NCBI RefSeq assembly: GCF_037975245.1 | Contig: NC_092579.1 | Coordinates: 1,551,001 to 1,615,000 of the forward strand | DNA length: 64,000 nt | Direction: 5' to 3' | Source of the DNA: Apostichopus japonicus | Lineage: Eukaryota; Echinodermata; Holothuroidea; Aspidochirotida; Stichopodidae | Part shown: in pieces, positions 12,321 to 24,720 of the stretch | How the letters are laid out: the number at the start of each line of letters is the position of its first letter | Position numbering within the stretch: the first letter of the stretch is position 1 | Notes under the pieces: generated by a model | Databases searched by the model: none | What the model was told of the DNA's origin: nothing | What the model saw: the letters and a program-made list of their open reading frames with translations, nothing else | Program-made: the position numbers and the translations under genes

Positions 12321-14237
12321 AAATATTTGTAAAATTTAATAAGAAGTCTATCTAATTGGGTATTTTCTGAACCCATCAATTATACAAAAACTAGGCAGAT
12401 GAAGTTCTTTATAGGATCGCTCAGTACAAGGATTATTATCAGAATCAGTGAATAGATCATTAAGTTGACAATCTGTAAGATCATTAAAAGGGTAAAGTGC
12501 ACAGTCATCGGACAAAAACTCCATTCAAGAAAGAGAGAACGTGGAAGATACAGGAAAGAAGCAGGTAAAGCCTGAATGGCAATGAGAAACAAACATTGAA
12601 CGATGAGCACAATATATACACTTATAGGAACCATTTGGATAAAAATGTATTAAGATATTTACAGATTGATGTACCACAGAATAAAATCTGTCCATGGACC
12701 CTACTGATGGGAACCCAGAGAAAGGTTTGAGATGGACGGGGAAACAGGAGTCAGACCAACCCCCCCCCCCTTCACCCACACCGAAGGCTTAACATGGACA
12801 AAATAATCATCAGAACAATCAAATCTAATCCCAGAGCCATATGTTTTCTCCGTGCCCCTCCTCTCTCCCCCACCCGCACCCTCCCATTTTGTAACAGCAC
12901 AGACTTATAGCCTATGTGAAGACAAGGAAATGCTACTTCCCTGGTGAAGACAAATATCTTAATAATGTTTTAAAACAATGCATACTGTAGGTTTGGTACA
13001 AGCCTAAGTTTGATTTTGATTTTAACTGTCTATTTCCCCAAAGTAGATACCCCTTCACAACCCGATAAGGCTGCCTAGATGCCTAGATGGTATAGTTCCC
13101 ACTCGGTTGGTTAGCGATAGGGGGTACCCACATTCAAGTAGTAATAATCAGTATTAAACTTGTCATATCACGGAAGATCATTGTATATATTGCTTCCTCT
13201 GTCATATCCTGGAAGTGTGAAGTTATAATCTGATGACGTAAGCATGTAGAAGCATGCCAGGTTGTGTTTCTGTCAGTATGGGTTCACACCACAGTTTACA
13301 TAACGTGTATTTATTATCTGGAATTAATATATATGCGAAGGTGTGTTGCTATGGTTAGTGTATAACCTAAACAATACTTACTCTATTTCATTTCTCAGTT
13401 AATGATAAAGTGATAGTGAATCATGTGTATAAGCCAAAGGCTGTGACATTGTATTTTCAGAGATAACTTGTGTTGGTCGGACAAGGTTGTTATTCTCGAT
13501 TACCTAAATATCTTGTCACTGCATATCTTTAATCTTGAAAACTTGCTATATTAATCACCCCACCCCCTCCCCTTTCCTACTCTTAGAGGAGATTTTTCTT
13601 CACTAACGTAAATGACTTTCCTGACCACATGGGGATAGACAAAGGTCGGCCCTTGAGCCAATTGTCTGCTACCCGCTAGAAGGATTTCAATAGCCCTTTA
13701 ATGTGTCGGCTGCGGAACCATTCAGCAAAGGAAAACAGGAAATAGCCTTATTTATTTTGAGTGCTTGTATAGCTCGTGCTTGTGATATTTCAACATACCA
13801 TATGTGAAAATGAGCATGCAACATAGTTTTAGTTCCCATAGAATGTAATGGACCATTGCTTGTAGGTATACATGATTAAATATTGTGGCCCGTGAATTGG
13901 GCATAAAGAGTCACTGTGACTCGCCAGATTAATAGCATATCGTTCTTACCCATGATCCTGACCATTTCTGAAAATTGAGAATTGCTAAAATTCATCCCAA
14001 CATCGAAGAAACGTTGAAGTACCTTCAAAATTCTTTCCGTCAAGCGAACAATAAAGGGACAAAAAACCGGCGTTGGTAAGTTAATAGCAACCATGTTTAC
14101 TTCAAAATGACCTAGCACTTAATTTTACAATTTGTTCGTGTGCCGACAACTTTGAAGATTACTTCGTTATAGTAAGTTGACATGTTCCATTTAGACAAAC
14201 TGATCTTGCGAGAAATCATACATGGGTAGATCTTGTT
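12321..14237. other. Intergenic, no gene seen
   Basis: Both strands hold only short random frames, several of them through C-rich low-complexity DNA (about 12759-12772 and 13555-13575). No exon or RNA gene is supported. Confidence 0.5.
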
Positions 14238-14330
14238 ACAGGGGCAGAGCCAAGATTATAAAAAGGAGGGATCTGGCCCTGGGGTTGTCGAAGCCGATTG
14301 CCATGGGGTCTGGGTCTGGGGGATATTCAA
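14238..14330 (+). repeat. Fragment of dispersed repeat starting CAGGGGCAGAGCC
   Basis: The left end, CAGGGGCAGAGCCAAGATT, looks like a hAT terminal repeat. The following GTTGTCGAAGCCGATTGCC matches the 10.98- and 36.80-kb relatives. No partner right end was found nearby, so the copy is truncated. Confidence 0.5.
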
Positions 14331-15299
14331 TTTACTGTGGTAAAGTTAGGCTATCAATTAACATGTAGGTCTATACACGCGCCTAAATTACATAGGCCGT
14401 CTAGATAGTAATACTGATATGTGATGGATTAATCGTCAGTTTCTTGTTACGTAATCCTCTCTGTTATATGCAATAGATAACATCTAAAGTTAGTATAAGC
14501 ATGGAGCTATTATAGCTCCATGGTATAAGTAAATTATATAAAAGTATAAAGCTGTTAGAATAAACCTTGGGGACAATATAAATAAACCCCATGCACCTCC
14601 ACCTCCACCCAACCCCACTATCAACCCCACCATCAACCCCAACCCTATTCCCCAAAAAAGATTAAAATTAGCTATATCATAACTGGCTTGTCGGCTGTAT
14701 AATCAACCTAATTTATAACCTAGATATGCATCGTAATGCATCGTTCTTTCACCATGAATATCTTCTGGGCAACGACCCTATATGTTAACTTAAACGACCC
14801 CTTCGCAGTACTGTCTCCTTGTTTTAACATTCTGCATCCCCTGTTGTTTATAAGCATTCTTTTCTATAACATTTCCAATAAAATACGGTTACAATAGTAA
14901 CGACAACCATGTTATGAACCATTTATGATGCAGGGGCCAGATCATGGACCAGTTTGAAGGCACAGAAGAAACAGATGGGGTGGGGGTGGGGTGGGGGTGA
15001 GCGACAAAATGCGGGTTGACCATGAGGTAGTGTATTCTCCCTTTCATAATAAAAATGAATAGTACAACTTAGTACAACTCTCACCACCCATAACCAGTCG
15101 AGGGGGGGGGGGTCAATATGGGGTTCTTTTACATTCATCCGAGGAAGAATTACCACTGCCCACCCCCCCCCCCCCTCCCCAACCCTCAATCTCGTATTCA
15201 ACCCAATAAAAATATCAACGGTACTTAATTAGCACAACCTTGTGGTTAGAGCAAATTATAAACCTGCTTTAGCATATAGTCTGAATATATGCATCAATA
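14331..15299. other. Intergenic; G/C-rich simple tracts
   Basis: The stretch contains a CCACCTCCACCCAACCCC-type tract (14595-14650), a G-quadruplex-like GGGGTGGGGGTGGGG segment (14976-14998), and poly-G and poly-C runs at 15101-15112 and 15160-15180. No gene was seen. Confidence 0.5.
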
Positions 15300-15339
15300 T
15301 GCAACATTCGATGCCTAAACTTGTACTTTTCTCTGTGAA

Positions 15340-15551
15340 AGGAACTTCGGCACCCCCCTACATGTGAGTCGGCGTAAACGATCCAAGGCTACGCCGACCT
15401 CCTTTTAAAGCCTTGACCCGCCCATGGCCCTCCCAGAAGGATTCACGCCCCTACCTAAATCAGGCGAGAATTTCCCGTTTCCCCCACCCCCTGTACCCCA
15501 CCCCCTGTCCCCCACCCCTTTTCCGCCTTTGAAATCCTGTGCACGCCACTG
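15340..15551. mobile_element. Truncated hAT-like fragment ending GCACGCCACTG
   Basis: The segment is C-rich and ends at 15551 in GCACGCCACTG, the inverse of a CAGTGGCGTGC-type hAT end. No matching left terminus or target duplication was found, so only a 3' fragment is claimed. Confidence 0.4.
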
Positions 15552-15899
15552 TCCCAGTATGGCTCTCAACGCCTCTGCGTATACCTTCTATGAAATTGTC
15601 ATGTCAGTGGCCACCCTTAACAAGTGTGCATGTCTATATGGCAATACTGATTAACCGTAAAGCCACTTTTTACAATCAATACTTTATAGGTGTAGTTGAT
15701 CATCGAATCCAAAAACAATCTCTACCTGGGTCATTAAGAGCTCAAACAAACTACTTAAATAAGTTTAAATTTTAATGAATACAATTCAGAAACAGTCAAA
15801 ACATATTCATTCTATATCCAGGATCATGATATTGGGGTGTTATTTGGCAATTTAAGTAAAAATGAGATTACTGTAGGCTATACCGTAAGCTCTATGTAG

Positions 15900-17212
15900 C
15901 AGTGGCAGAGCTAGGGGTATTGGTCAGAGGGGGCGAGAATGGTCTGTAGGGGCGCTTTCGACACTATCTAAGCGGAGCGCCACCACAGGTTGGCGCGGAG
16001 CGTACAGCATTTTTTTGAGTGAAGATACTCCCTAGATCGCCGGAAATGACCCTTTCCGGGCCGCGAAATTATTTTTCCCACTTCGACGCGGCCACATTAG
16101 CATAATGGGCGTGGACTATCGGTCGTTGTTACGGCTTATTGGTCCACGTCACAGCCTAAGCAGTGATATCTCTCGGGTGTTAGTTTGGGTGCTGAAAGTT
16201 CTCAATTAAGTTACATGTCAGGGATTCTAGTACACGTACCAGTATAATAAATAGTATAGTACAGAGGGACATTGCTATTTAGGCATAGTTATAGCAGGGA
16301 GCTGCAACTCCAACAGTAACAGCTCCCTGGTTATAGTTAATACATACGCAAGTGACAACTGTTTAATAAAATGGGTAGAATATTTCAAGTCCGTAACAAT
16401 ACCCAGTAGCGTACGTAAACTAATGATGAAAGCACGTAGGCTCCTTACTGCCGTTTAAAAGGGGGTTCATTGATAAATGAACAAATAATTTAGAATGATG
16501 GATAAAACAATATGGGGCACAATACAATACATGTATCTTTGTAGATTTTTAGCATTGAAAGGTCAGTGGGCCTACCTGGTGTAATATGAAGTGTAATAAT
16601 CAATACCACGGGAGGTTCATTTATAACTTTTCCAGACCCTGCTGTCACGGGAGGTTCTTTTCCAAACTTTTCCAGACACGGGAGGTTCATAACACATCTA
16701 ATAAACAAACACAGTTTGATTTTGTGATGGAATTTACCTCAAGAGCTCCATAAGACCCGATTGACTGGGAGGAGCAGTCGCACATCATCATGGATCTCAT
16801 GAAGTCATGTCTTAGGCCTGAGTATATTAGGCCTGAGTATATTAGTTGAGTATATTATTAAAGAGCTATACGTAAGAGCTCGAAGTCGAAGTCACAAACT
16901 TGCCGGCCTGTGACGTATTTCATAAGCCACGCCCATGTGGCCGCGTCGAAGTGGGAAAAATAATTTCGCTTCCGGGCCTTGCTAATTTGCAGATAAACGA
17001 AGAATAAATAGCCGTTAGAGCTTTTTTTCCAGAAAATTACACCCAAAAAAATGTGACAAATGTCAATAGGTAGATGAGAGCGCAGTAAAAATGTCAATAA
17101 TCGCCAATAAGTAAAAGTGGTAAAAAGCTGAAAAGGGCGCCAGCAGTCCATTCGAGTCCGTCGGGGGGGGGGGGGGGATCCGCCCCCTGACTGTATGGAC
17201 GCTCCGCCACTG
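15900..17212. mobile_element. hAT-type non-autonomous element, 1.3 kb, 8-bp TSD
   Basis: The terminal repeats are CAGTGGCAGAGC (left) and GCTCCGCCACTG (right). The flanking 8-mers are CTATGTAG (15892-15899) and CTATGCAG (17213-17220), a target duplication with one mismatch. Inside are the shared hairpin module GAGCGCCACCACAGGTTGGC (about 15976), and sequences around CGACGCGGCCACAT (16084) and its inverse ATGTGGCCGCGTCG (16936). The middle, about 16136-16860, may be a later insertion. It contains three CACGGGAGGTTC repeats at about 16608-16690. No transposase was seen. Confidence 0.85.
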
Positions 17213-17220
17213 CTATGCAG

Positions 17221-18558
17221 GGGGTTGTTATTGTAACAACTCCCTGTTCTATGTAGTTTGGAATGGACCCCAATAAGACTGTAATCGTTATAATATGACC
17301 GCCAAGGCTTCGTCTAGTTTATGAGTTTATTTACAAATGATTATCTTTACTTCTGGCATTTCTTTTCCACAATCCGGACGTTTTTTTTTCATCAAAGTCA
17401 ACGCGACGAGGTAGCGAATTGATTTTAGAACCATGCCATGCATGTTGTACAACCTTTCGTGAACTGACCTGCCCGAGTTAACACACCCCTTTAAAATCCC
17501 TGTTTGTTATGTTAACGGCATATACTGGCTTGATTGTTTTAGCATGTTTCCTTGGTGATGATCTTTGTGGAACAACTTCGGAATAGCTTCCTTAAAATAA
17601 AGAACGGATTACTTTTTTTAAAGGTCAAAATTGTTTTCGGGCTGTGTCATGAACTTTTGTTATAACCATCCATTTACGTCATTACCAGCTACCAGTGTTT
17701 ACGGCTATAGTCTTGTCATGATTTGTTGCTCAAGTTTTGTCTTCGATCATCATCATCATCAGAATTATGTCTGCGGTTTTACGTGTCAAGATTCGCTCAC
17801 ACAATTTTCATATTGCGGATATAGCTTAACACGTCATCGATTGGCAAGGAGTACTTAAAGTTCCGACTTGGAATTGAGAAGACAGATTTGATTTCGAAAT
17901 CTGACAGATTAACAGGTCCTCGCCTGCATGCTTGAGTAAGTCTACTATCGATTGCAACTCCACAACTTTGCTTTTGTGAAGAGACAGATTGAATAGTTTT
18001 GTTGCGATGGTATAGTAGCAAAAGTTGTAGCCTACAGTAACTACGAGTAGTGGAAGAATTGAACATTGTTTCTTAGATCGCTCTTCTCATATCTCAAATT
18101 GGAAGAGCTTTAACTGATTCGCTTCACTAGTAGTGTTTCAGTTGTTCAGTGTGCTTAGCCTCGCAACTGGACAAATTCACGCTATTCAGGATTTGTCTCT
18201 GGAAGCACTAATTAAAGCAGGTCTGAATTTCGTATTGAATCTCAGTGTGCATTGTTATTGTGGAAAGGTTTGTCATTTTGCTGTATACAGCTAATAGTTC
18301 TTTTGTATACTCAAATCGTGTGCCGTTTAATATGTCAAAGATTAACCAGTAAGACTAGGCCTATATACTGTACTGTACAGTAGCATATACTGTACGTTGG
18401 AATCGCAGAACCCGATTTCAATCAACAGAGTGAGAACTCACACGCGATTACTTCTCTTTCTTCCTTTCCAATAGATCAGTCTCAAAACTATACCTAGAAG
18501 GCTAGTTTAACTGTATTTCCAGTAAGAAATAATACATTGGAAAGAACACTGATATATC
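17221..18558. promoter_or_regulatory. Upstream region / 5' UTR of the P450 gene
   Basis: This is the region before the P450 start codon. I find no clear TATA box at a fixed distance. A dyad GTACTGTACAGTA / ATACTGTACG lies at about 18369-18396. An in-frame TGA at 18550-18552, with no AG between it and the ATG, closes the frame upstream of the start. Confidence 0.35.
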
Positions 18559-20037
18559 ATGGCTGAATTGCCGGGTCCCTTTCGTCTGCCAGTCATCGGA
18601 AATTTACATCAACTGAAGAATCCCACATGTCTGACCTTTGCAAAGTTTGGAAACATACATGGTGATGTTTATCAACTTCAACTCGGATCAACGAAAACAG
18701 TTATTTTAAATAGTGCCGAAGCTTTGAGACAAGCATTTGATAAGCAAGGAGAAGTGTTTTCTTTTCGAGATGAAAATTTTACAAGTTTTAAACTTTACAA
18801 CGAGGTCCGAGGAGATGAAAATGCCGGTGTGACCGTGCGCAACGCAAACACAGACGTGTGGTACGTACAGCACATGTTAGTTGGAAGGGCTATGAAATAC
18901 TATATGTTCGAGGCTGATGATAATCGCTTTGAAAAATCGATTAGATCAGACGTTTCCAAACTGATAAGTACGTGGATCAGTATAGACCAGGAAGAAGGTT
19001 TCCTTATCGATCCGGTTGCGTCATGTCAAGAGTTAATTGGACACTTGAAGGCCGACTTCATTCTCGGAGATGTGTGCGATGATATTGAGGATTTTGACAA
19101 GAAGCTAGAAGCTTATAGCAATGCTTCTGTCGAGATGTTAGCTATGATGAGAGGTGGGTTTGTTAATGACTTCCTGCCATTTCTAGGTTTCTTAACAAAG
19201 TCAAAACAGAGTCGAATGCGAGAGATTCTGTCGGTCGGTGCTCAGTTTTTCGAAGACATCTACAAAGCGCATGCAGTCAGTTATCAATGTGGATCAAAAG
19301 AAACCATCATGGACTGTGTCGCCACTTTCCAAGATGAGATGGAGAAGGAACATCCAGATCGGACCCGTGTGCCCCGGAAAACAGTATTTGGAGTCATTGC
19401 AGAACTTTTCGAAGGAGTGGCGAACGCCAGTGCTGCTCTCCTGCAAATTATGATGTACATGATTGAGTTCCCAGAGGTGCAAGAGAAGGTAAGAGAGGAG
19501 TTAAGAGAGGTAGTCGGAGCATCATCATCGTCATATCCTTCTTTAGAGCATCGTGAGAAACTTGCATTCACGGAGGCAGTCATGTATGAGGTATGGCGCC
19601 ATAGTAGTGTTATCAAAGGCACGGTTCCACATACCTGCAACGAAGACGTCTTGCTAGGTGGTTCCTACAACTTTTTAATTCCGAAAGGTGCTACTGTCAT
19701 TGGCAATTTATATTCGGTGCATAAAGATCCAAAGATTTGGGATCAGCCGAGCGAATTCAATCCCATGAGATTCCTCAAGCAGGAAGATGGCTCTTTGGAC
19801 GAGGAGAAAGTGACAAATTGTATGGTCTTTTCGATAGGAAAAAGAAGTTGCATCGCCGAGCTGCTTACGAAAAGGGAATTACTTTTAGTCTACAGTACCT
19901 TGATACATCTATGCAAATTTGAAAATGTGGGATCGAGTCTAACAATGCAAGAGGTTGGGGGGTTCGAGGTGCCTCGTGATGGAAGCTTGAAAATCAAAAT
20001 AACAAGAACAGGTGTTGATGTTAGTTCGAATGTATAG
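18559..20037 (+). CDS. Cytochrome P450, clan-2-like (CYP1/2/17 type), intronless, no membrane anchor
   Basis: A single uninterrupted frame of 492 residues encodes a heme-thiolate monooxygenase-type protein. Visible P450 landmarks are a proline-rich LPGPFRLPVIGNL at 4-16, C-helix W101, K-helix ExxR (E344-R347), the PxRF motif NPMRF at 401-405, and the heme loop FSIGKRSC with Cys431 as thiolate ligand. The K-helix to heme-loop region (HTCNEDV, IPKGATVIGNLYSVHKDP) is closest to families 2, 17 and 1. Oddities: the protein starts directly at the PGP region, whereas microsomal P450s have about 25-35 hydrophobic residues before it. An in-frame stop sits 6 nt before the ATG. The I-helix reads EGVANAS (285-291) instead of AGxET/DT, so the usual acid-alcohol pair is absent. 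The W-xxx-R arginine is His105, and the glycine after Cys-Ile is Ala433. It may be a retrogene-derived, soluble or re-specialised enzyme. Substrate unknown. Poly(A) signals lie at 21405 and 21440. Confidence 0.93.
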   Translation: MAELPGPFRLPVIGNLHQLKNPTCLTFAKFGNIHGDVYQLQLGSTKTVILNSAEALRQAFDKQGEVFSFRDENFTSFKLYNEVRGDENAGVTVRNANTDVWYVQHMLVGRAMKYYMFEADDNRFEKSIRSDVSKLISTWISIDQEEGFLIDPVASCQELIGHLKADFILGDVCDDIEDFDKKLEAYSNASVEMLAMMRGGFVNDFLPFLGFLTKSKQSRMREILSVGAQFFEDIYKAHAVSYQCGSKETIMDCVATFQDEMEKEHPDRTRVPRKTVFGVIAELFEGVANASAALLQIMMYMIEFPEVQEKVREELREVVGASSSSYPSLEHREKLAFTEAVMYEVWRHSSVIKGTVPHTCNEDVLLGGSYNFLIPKGATVIGNLYSVHKDPKIWDQPSEFNPMRFLKQEDGSLDEEKVTNCMVFSIGKRSCIAELLTKRELLLVYSTLIHLCKFENVGSSLTMQEVGGFEVPRDGSLKIKITRTGVDVSSNV

Positions 20038-21780
20038 GCAGAACTTATCAAACAGTGGGAAACGTCGCCAAAGTGGACGACAAACGTTTTTTGTTTGTGT
20101 GTTTTTAACTTTTTTTTTTATAAAACTTTCTACATTATATTGATACTTTTATGTGTGAAATTCATGCTTATTGCGTATTTGTATAGTGTGCAAAACTAGG
20201 CTAGTTTCCGCATGTAAATCTGCATTGGTGATGTATGTAGTAGAAAGAGGACACTTCAGCTTTACTTGAATTGAAATGGAACTAAATCTTCATTATTATT
20301 ATCTTATATACTATACATCGTATTGGCGACGGGATCACCCTGTAGCAAACTGTCAGTTTGGTACCAAACGTGCCTTGTCGGATGGGTATATCGAGGCCTT
20401 GTACACAAAACGTGTTGGTGACTAGGTTCTCTTTCTCAGAGTTTACAAAGGTCAAAACAAATCCAGAAAATCAGTTGACGCCATTCGGCAAATGAGAATG
20501 AACAATTAAAGTCCAGCTAAGGGACTTTCTAATCTTTGTACTTAACAACAAGATAACGGTGGAAAAGGACGTAGCTGTTAATATCATCAAAATTAAAGTA
20601 TATGTATCAGTTAGTTAATTATCTCGACGGTAACGTATGCATTATTAAATTCGTTTATAGCAATGCTATCGAGATGAGTGTGGTAACCTGGAGTGCATCG
20701 TTTTGTAGGCTAATGAAGAAGTGAAAGACCATATGTCAGCTTTATTCTGTGTACGGATTTGAAGAGAACTACTTTACAACTCACATGCTATAGGCAGGAT
20801 GATATAGAAAGCTTCACTTAATATTTCCTATGTAGTCATTAATATTTCCGTTTTACTGAGCTGTGACGATAAGCAAAATCCATGATCCAAATGATCAGTC
20901 ACTTTTACTTGTATATTTTCCTTGTAAGTTGTACTGTGTCTAGTTTATCCCACTTTAAAAAGGCAAAATAGTATATTCAATCATCTTTGGCACTAAGTGG
21001 AGTCTGCAGAATAGACCAGAGAAGTTATCAAAACAGTCGAAGGTTTATGTGTATAATGCCCTTTTTGGCGTCAACCAGAAATCCCTAGTTTCCGACTGCT
21101 TTATGAGGATCTTTCTTTCTATGTCATTGTGTAACTTTTTATTGCGCTTATTAGTTTTAGTCTTGGATATCGTCATGATGGGGTAATGTATATCTGTGTT
21201 CTTCATTTAGTTATCTAACTTTTGTAGTATTTAGTATTTACTCAAACTTCCAAGACCTGCAGTATTCATCGTAAAGCAAAGCAATGACTTAAATGCATAG
21301 TTTCAGATATTCATAATTGTACTATATTTCTTTTAAGGTTTGTCAGCATGCATGCTAAGACCAGCAGTGACTGTCGCCGTATTGATCGGCGGTGTTGCAT
21401 GGAAAATAAATTATGGTTAACTGTTATACTTGAGTTTTGAATAAAAAAAACAAGCTAATTCGAACAGATACCAACTGACCTCTTGAAATATCAATTTACG
21501 ATTTATCAAACTATACAGCGAGTGGCACACTAGGGAGCTGTTATTATGACCCAACAACAACTATCACGTCGCACACGCAGATGGTACACCACTGAATTCA
21601 ATTCGTAATTTAAACCACTATGCGAGGATTTATTCTCATTTTCCCATCACTTAACACATTATGTGACTGTATATGCAGTCGTGTTTTGTTATGGTGATAC
21701 GTGCGTGCCTGTGTATGTGATACATGCTTGTAAACACATTAGCTCATTCACGGTAGATTTACTTCATATTTGGCACATGT
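20038..21780 (+). other. P450 3' UTR and intergenic DNA
   Basis: No further gene was seen. The first canonical AATAAA motifs downstream of the P450 stop are at 21405-21410 and 21440-21445. The 3' UTR could therefore be about 1.4 kb unless a variant ATTAAA (for example near 20505) is used. Confidence 0.4.
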
Positions 21781-22030
21781 GTCTATCTTATTTTGTGTAA
21801 GAAACCTATTCTTTTCCGTGAAGGTCATTTGAGGTCAACAGAGGTCAAAGTCTGGAAACTTTTGTAAACAAGATAACTTAAAACGTAAACCTTTATTGAA
21901 CTTCATACTTGGTATGTTTATCCAACTTTGTGACGACAACCCTTATTCAAATTGGTAAAGGTCAAAAGGTCACATGAGGTCAACAGGTGTCAGAGTCTGA
22001 AATCCTTGCAAGCATGATAACTTCATGTGT
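21780..22030 (-). repeat. Degenerate GGTCA-rich repeat (inverse of the 27.6-29.3 kb family)
   Basis: Phrases such as GAGGTCAACAGAGGTCAAAG and GGTCACATGAGGTCAACAGG recur twice, with a CATACTTGGTATG-like segment between them. Read on the minus strand, these match the TTGACCTC...TGACCTTT / CCAAGTATGAAG units of the 27.6-29.3 kb array. Confidence 0.6.
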
Positions 22031-22157
22031 GCTAGAACTAATCTGTGAGTTCTCCAATTCTATAAAAAAAAATGGTGAACATAGTCAGGTTACCCTTCAG
22101 TTGAGTTGAGTTGAGTTTTTGAAGGGGCTCAATATACCACAATAATTGTAAACTAAA

Positions 22158-22518
22158 AGGGTGTGAAGACTTGCGCAAAAAGAAAAGTCTAATGCCGGTA
22201 ATCTGACCTAGTTTCAAATGAGGTGTAGCAGAAGTGTTAGACACCACCATCGATCCCAGATAATACACACACAGCTTGCTACCGTCGGTAATTAGACACT
22301 AGTGTACAGTCAATACATGCAGCTGCGGTCAAAACCCACAGCACAGTGTATAAACGATACAGCGATGGACATCTCAGGTCCAGCTAAAGATAACAAGGTA
22401 TCACGTTTCATTACTGTCTGCATTTTGTAGCGACAAGAGAAAAACTTCACTTGCAAGCAACGTAAAGTTAACTTTATAAAGATGGCGGCACACTGTTTGG
22501 GGCGAGTCTTCAATGCCT
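22158..22518 (+). mobile_element. TTAA-target MITE, copy 1 (361 bp)
   Basis: The ends AGGGTGTGAAGACTTGCGC and GGGGCGAGTCTTCAATGCCT are inverted repeats of each other. The element is flanked by TAAA (a mutated TTAA) at 22154-22157 and TTAA at 22519-22522. It is the same family as 30463-30817 and 44944-45340. TTAA targets are used by the piggyBac and Kolobok superfamilies. There is no coding capacity. Confidence 0.8.
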
Positions 22519-22859
22519 TTAAACAATACATAAGTCACCCAAGAAATGACATCTGCTTCAAAGAATTGATATTTTTGTGTTGGGTAGTTTAAACATACCC
22601 AAGTGCCCTTATCAGTTTTTATGAGTTTCCCAGGGGTCAACAGGTTATCTCAAATATTTAGTTTATTTTGTACCTTAAATCATCATTTAAGATCTTAACA
22701 TAACGAACAGCTTCATAGTGTATTCCATTTTAAATCATACTTAGTACCTTTATTTAGATTCCAGGGTACCCCGAATATGAGTAAGAATTCATGACTGTGG
22801 GTACGGCGATTATAGATTACTATGCTGGAATACCGGAGTACGAGTATACTGACTAACTA

Positions 22860-23050
22860 TAGACTGTTATAGAAACAGTAATTTAACGGTACGAGTACAG
22901 AAGTCTATAATCTAGAATAAATAGAAACACTCAGCAATTAAACGGTACGAGTACAGATGACTATATGCTAGAATATATATAAACACTCAGCAATTAAACG
23001 GTCCGAGTACAGATGACTATTCTACAATAGTAACACTCAGTAATTTTCCG
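22860..23050 (+). repeat. 56-bp tandem repeat, about three copies
   Basis: ACGGTACGAGTACAGA recurs at 22886, 22942 and 22998 (the last as ACGGTCCGAG). Each copy is followed by GACTAT and AACACTCAGCAATT. The spacing is exactly 56 bp between the three copies. Confidence 0.85.
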
Positions 23051-24300
23051 AGTCAAATCCGTTAGCAAAAACGATGAAACGTAATCCGATGAGACTACTG
23101 GGTGTGGTTACAATTACAGAACTTAACGACGTTTGTGTCTAGTTTGCGATTGATTTTAGGAAGTACTTATTGCCTATAAACTGTACATGAACTCTCACTT
23201 CAAATTTGTCTGTAATGGAGCTCAATTATTCAATTAGGGAAGCCTATAACCATTGAGTGATTAACTTAATATACCGGATTGAGCGCTACTGTCCTAGGTT
23301 CATCAACGCAATCATACTGTTAGCAGGTCGATAACATTTATCTCACCTCTAGGCGATCACAGAAGAAGCAAATGCAAAATGTCTACAACGTCATGTTCTC
23401 GTCACTCTTCATGGGCTACATGTACAAACATATGACCATTGTAACCATCACAGATTAATTGTGACCAGATTAGAAATATAACATTTCGAAAGGCGTGATT
23501 GGGGGCACATAATATCCTACTTAGGCCGGGTGGTTGGAGGTCTTAAAGCAGCATTTTGCGTCCTTTTCTATGATTTTCTCAACCTCACTGACTCCACTAT
23601 GCCATAACGACATACATAACTAGCTTATCTATTTAAATCTTACTTCAAATGGTGATATAAAATTCGAAAAATTTGCAACTTTCAACTTTGTTTTTCTCCA
23701 AGATATTTTCCGTTGGGATCCCAATAAACCTCGCCCATAATATGAATATTTAGACACTACGAACGTCATTGACCAATACGTAATATAACACCGTGCTTGA
23801 TTTTTATTCTTTTCTCCTGAAGTAATCCACAGTTTTTTTATAATAAGAAAATAAATTATAATATTTTCACTAATATCCTTAACCTTCTTCTTGAGACTGC
23901 AAGGATGATCCTCTTTGTTGATCCCGCATTCTTAATCCCCTTTCGGAGAGGTTCCTGACCCCGCAAGGGCGACCAAGAGTGAAGGTTGGTGTGAACTCTC
24001 TGGTGTTTATTGGACCTACGATTTCCTGTCACTGCATAAACGCAGACCGTTTCACCGTACCGTATAGTACAATAACTAGCTGAATGATTTGTCAAGAATC
24101 ACTGTGAAATGTGTGCGCTTGCGTAATGCTTTTTCGTTGATCCACCATGCACGCCTTCTCAACTGTGAACGCAACATTACTACACAACCCACTTACGATC
24201 CAAATTGTGAAGAAAAGCTCTAAATGAAATTTGAGGACAATATTTTGGATCGACGTAACTTTTGAATCATAGTCGAAAACAAAAATCAATATCATTATTA
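23051..24300. other. Intergenic, no gene seen
   Basis: Only short random frames are found on either strand. No repeat with clear ends was recognised. Confidence 0.45.
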
Positions 24301-24720
24301 ATACCATATGCTGCACAGTAATAACAATATGGGAGCTCACCAGTACTGCTGACAATGTGAACACTAACCATTATTGCTCTGTAATAATGGCAATAAGGAA
24401 GCACATTAGCAGTACATCCGTTAGAGCTATATATGGAAACATATCAGCATAGCACCAGTAATGGCAATATGGGAGCACATCAGCATTGCACCAGTAATGG
24501 GCTATATATAGGGAAACGTACAAGTGTTGCACTACTCTTTGCGGTATGGAAGAGTACCGTATTGCACCAATAATGACAATATGAACACTAACCAGTACTG
24601 CATCAGTAATGACAACAGGGAACACACACCAGCATTGCACCAGTAATGGCTATCTATGGCAACACACCGGTATTGCACCATTAATGGCGGTATGGAAGCG
24701 TATCATTATCGCACCAATAA
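24300..24720 (+). repeat. Degenerate minisatellite built on GCACCAGTAATGGC
   Basis: GCACCAGTAATGGC-like cores followed by AATATGGGAGCACATCAGC-like linkers recur at irregular spacing (for example near 24451, 24487, 24563 and 24637). This makes an old, eroded tandem array. Frames read through it on the minus strand are repetitive and not genes. Confidence 0.7.

Noticed and set aside
19238-19640. Overlapping frames on both strands inside the P450
   Set aside because: They are shadows of the real 492-codon frame, which carries all the P450 motifs.
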